NCBI GenBank assembly: GCA_905373705.1
Contig: CAJPUA010000027.1
Coordinates: forward strand, 1 to 8,627
DNA: 8,627 nt
Direction of reading: 5' to 3'
Origin: an uncultured Schwartzia sp.
GTDB taxonomy: Bacteria > Bacillota > Negativicutes > Selenomonadales > Selenomonadaceae
Below are positions 7,031-8,627 of the stretch, piece by piece (position 1 is the stretch's first letter; each line of letters starts with the position of its first letter). The notes under the pieces are model-generated. The model did no database searches. It saw only the letters and a list, made by a program, of their open reading frames with translations, and was not told where the DNA came from. The position numbers and the translations under genes were made by a program.

Positions 7031-7602
7031 CCGAACAGGAAATAAAGCAGCTCTTTATCGAAACGAACGCTATCATGGAAGGCCATTTTCTCTTAACCTC
7101 TGGCCTTCACAGTCCGCTTTACGTGGAAAAATTCAACGTTCTCCAGCATCCAGATTATACGGAAAAGCTTTGCCGGGAGTTGGCGTCGCGATTTAAGGAC
7201 GACCGCATTGAGACAGTTGTCGGGCCTATGACTGGCGGTATCTTATTAGCGCATGAAACGGGAAAGGCGTTGGGGACGCGAGCGATTTTTACTGAGCGGG
7301 AAAACGGCCGCATGACTTTTCGGCGTGGGTTCTCCTTATTCCCCGGGGAGCGGGTTCTCATCGTCGAGGATATTGTGACTACTGGCGGATCGGTGCGGGA
7401 AGTCATCGATGTTGTTCGCGAAGCCGGAGGAGTACCTGTTGCCGTCGGTATGCTCGTCGATCGCAGCGGCGGCAAGGCGGACTTTTCCCCTGTTCCGCAC
7501 CAAGCGCTTCTTCATCTCGCTGTCGAGACCTTCACCGCCGAAGACTGCCCGCTTTGCCAAAAGGGCGTCCCTATGACGAAACGCGGGAGGACGGGAAAAT
7601 AA
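7027..7602 (+). CDS. pyrE: Orotate phosphoribosyltransferase (Thermus-type)
   Basis: PyrE transfers ribose 5-phosphate from PRPP to orotate, giving OMP. It is 191 residues with a type I phosphoribosyltransferase fold. GHFLLTSGLHSPLYVEKF at about 19-36 is the hood and substrate region. VVGPMTGGILLAHETG is the pyrophosphate loop region, FRRGFSLFPGERV precedes the PRPP loop, and the PRPP-binding motif VLIVEDIVTTGGS spans 110-122 with Glu114-Asp115. The overall look, with GHFLLTSG near the N-terminus and a Cys-x2-Cys near the end (Cys174 and Cys177), resembles the Thermus/cyanobacterial PyrE family more than the E. coli or Bacillus type; this is from memory, not an alignment. The start ATG overlaps the pyrF stop, and a GAGAGGAGA at 7012-7020 serves as ribosome binding site. 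It is the last gene before the operon terminator. Confidence 0.96.
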   Translation: MTEQEIKQLFIETNAIMEGHFLLTSGLHSPLYVEKFNVLQHPDYTEKLCRELASRFKDDRIETVVGPMTGGILLAHETGKALGTRAIFTERENGRMTFRRGFSLFPGERVLIVEDIVTTGGSVREVIDVVREAGGVPVAVGMLVDRSGGKADFSPVPHQALLHLAVETFTAEDCPLCQKGVPMTKRGRTGK

Positions 7603-7612
7603 CGGCGCGTTA

Positions 7613-7662
7613 AAAAGCGAAACGCCTATGCTGGATTGATCTGGCACAGGCGTTTCGCTTTT
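7613..7662 (+). terminator. Rho-independent terminator of the pyrimidine operon
   Basis: The 19-base arms at 7613-7631 and 7644-7662 are complementary except for one A-C mismatch (7628 against 7647), with a 12-nt loop. The stem begins AAAAGCGAAACGCC and ends GGCGTTTCGCTTTT, so the 3' arm finishes in a T run, followed by a second GCTTTT. It starts 10 nt after the pyrE stop. The opposite strand would also end in five Ts, so it could act in both directions, but no converging gene is seen. Confidence 0.92.
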
Positions 7663-7677
7663 GCTTTTCGTGAGGCG

Positions 7678-7706
7678 TTGAAGCCATTTCGCCGTTCTGG
7701 TACAAT
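7678..7706 (+). promoter_or_regulatory. Predicted housekeeping-sigma promoter for recG
   Basis: TTGAAG at 7678-7683 and TACAAT at 7701-7706 are separated by 17 nt, each close to the TTGACA and TATAAT consensus. Transcription would begin near 7713, giving a short leader of roughly 18 nt before the recG start. The location just after the terminator fits a fresh transcription unit. No operator or repeat is seen around it. Confidence 0.7.
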
Positions 7707-7715
7707 AAGAGAAGC

Positions 7716-7725
7716 AAGGGAGGGG
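7716..7725 (+). promoter_or_regulatory. Ribosome binding site of recG
   Basis: AAGGGAGGGG lies 5 nt before ATG 7731. It supports this ATG as the recG start; the resulting N-terminus fits the family. Confidence 0.75.
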
Positions 7726-7730
7726 CGTCG

Positions 7731-8627
7731 ATGGAGTGGGATGAAACGTTGGAACGGCTGAAAGGGGTCGGGCCGAAGAAAGCGGCGGCGTTGCGTCGGC
7801 TGGGGCTAGCGACAGTATATGACCTTCTGACGTATTATCCGCGCGCCTATATTGATCAGAGTCGAGCGACGCGACTCGCCGATCTGCGAGCGGGCGACGA
7901 AGCGACGGTGACAGGGCGTCTCCTGAATCTTAATGAACGACGAAGCGGCCGAGGGATGACGATCCTTACGGCGATGATTGGGGACGGTACGGGATACCTT
8001 CTTTTGACATGGTTCAATCAGCCTTTTTTGAAAAAAAAGCTGATTCCCGGGCGGCAGATTTTGGCGACAGGACGGATCGGTTACGCTTACGGCGGGCAGG
8101 GAGGCCTGACGATGAATCAAATGCAGGCTTTTGAAATTATCGGCGAAGGCGAGACAGTGCCGCATGGGATATTGCCGGTCTATCCTGCGACGGAAGCGCT
8201 TAATCAGAAGTTTTTTCAACGAATTATCCGGCAAGCCTTGGAAGATTGTCCTGCCATTCCTGAGGTTATGCCCGAGACCGTGCGCCGTCGATATGATCTT
8301 ATGGAACGGGCGCGGGCGTTTCGGCGTATCCATTTCCCCGCGACGCCGGAAGAGCTTCACGCCGCGCGGACACGGCTGGCGTTTGAGGAGCTGTATCTCA
8401 TTCAGTGCGGCCTGCTTTTAATGAAGCGACGCAGCCAGCAGGAGGAAAAAGGGGTGCGGCACCTGATGAACAGCCGCTTGGTGGAAAAGGTTGCCGAGAC
8501 GTTACCCTTTCAGTTGACAGCAGATCAGGAGCGAGTTTGGCGCGAGATCGCTATCGATATGGAAAAGCCGGAGCCTATGCGGCGACTGGTACAAGGCGAC
8601 GTCGGCTCCGGCAAAACGGTAATCGCT
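7731..8627 (+). CDS. recG: ATP-dependent DNA helicase RecG, N-terminal part (3' end outside window)
   Basis: RecG is a superfamily 2 double-stranded DNA translocase that remodels stalled replication forks and branched recombination intermediates. The window carries 299 codons, open to its right edge, out of the family's usual 680-700. From ATG 7731 the protein begins with a helix-hairpin-helix-like segment (LKGVGPKKAAALRRLGL) and YDLLTYYPRAYID. The OB-fold wedge domain that splits branched DNA follows, roughly 55-150 (ATVTGRLL, LLLTWFNQPF, ILATGRI). ILPVYPATEALNQ, RRIHFPATPEELHAARTRLAFEEL and PFQLTADQERVWREI (Q-motif region) lead into the helicase core. The Walker A motif GDVGSGKT is at 289-296, just before the window ends. 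The order of these pieces is diagnostic of RecG. It has its own promoter and is separated from pyrE by a terminator, so it is not part of the pyrimidine operon. The start is supported by the ribosome binding site. Confidence 0.97.
   Translation, partial: MEWDETLERLKGVGPKKAAALRRLGLATVYDLLTYYPRAYIDQSRATRLADLRAGDEATVTGRLLNLNERRSGRGMTILTAMIGDGTGYLLLTWFNQPFLKKKLIPGRQILATGRIGYAYGGQGGLTMNQMQAFEIIGEGETVPHGILPVYPATEALNQKFFQRIIRQALEDCPAIPEVMPETVRRRYDLMERARAFRRIHFPATPEELHAARTRLAFEELYLIQCGLLLMKRRSQQEEKGVRHLMNSRLVEKVAETLPFQLTADQERVWREIAIDMEKPEPMRRLVQGDVGSGKTVIA

Noticed and set aside
7806..8360. Minus-strand open frame of 184 codons opposite recG
   Set aside because: The + strand here encodes an unmistakable RecG N-terminus through to Walker A, so this is a shadow frame.
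1..8627. Mobile elements, CRISPR arrays, tRNA or rRNA genes, or a new defence or biosynthetic system
   Set aside because: No terminal repeats, transposase, array repeats or RNA gene signatures were seen on either strand. The whole window is explained by conserved pyrimidine genes and recG.

Overview
This window holds the downstream part of a de novo pyrimidine (UMP) biosynthesis operon, followed by the first part of recG. All genes are on the + strand and tightly packed. The gene order is pyrC (3' end only), carA, carB, pyrK, pyrD, pyrF, pyrE, then an intrinsic terminator, a sigma-70/sigma-A type promoter and recG (5' end only). Every gene is recognisable from its motifs. There is no gene-free stretch over 300 bases; the largest gap is the 128 nt between pyrE and recG.

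Organism: the presence of pyrK together with an NAD-linked class 1B PyrD, the order carA-carB-pyrK-pyrD-pyrF-pyrE, and strong AGGAGG-type ribosome binding sites with TTG/GTG starts point to a Bacillota (Firmicutes) lineage. The slightly GC-rich codon use and the Thermus-type PyrE in place of the Bacillus type make me think of the Negativicutes (a Megasphaera/Veillonellales-like anaerobe). That is a guess from general impression and was not tested by a search.

Layout and function: CarA and CarB make carbamoyl phosphate from glutamine, bicarbonate and 2 ATP. PyrB (not in the window, presumably upstream) would form carbamoyl aspartate, and PyrC cyclises it to dihydroorotate. PyrD with its electron-transfer partner PyrK oxidises this to orotate, passing electrons to NAD+. 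PyrE attaches ribose phosphate from PRPP, and PyrF decarboxylates OMP to UMP. The genes are separated by 15 nt or less or overlap (carB/pyrK, pyrK/pyrD by one base, pyrF/pyrE by four). They are therefore almost certainly one transcript with translational coupling, ending at the hairpin at 7613-7662. A separate promoter just beyond the hairpin drives recG, the branched-DNA repair helicase.

Novelty: I see no undescribed system. This is a conserved housekeeping locus. The points worth a second look are small: the undecided pyrK start, the one-base pyrK/pyrD overlap, non-ATG starts on both carbamoyl phosphate synthase genes, a Gly in the PyrK flavin motif, a Cys-x2-Cys tail on PyrE, and the compact terminator-promoter boundary.
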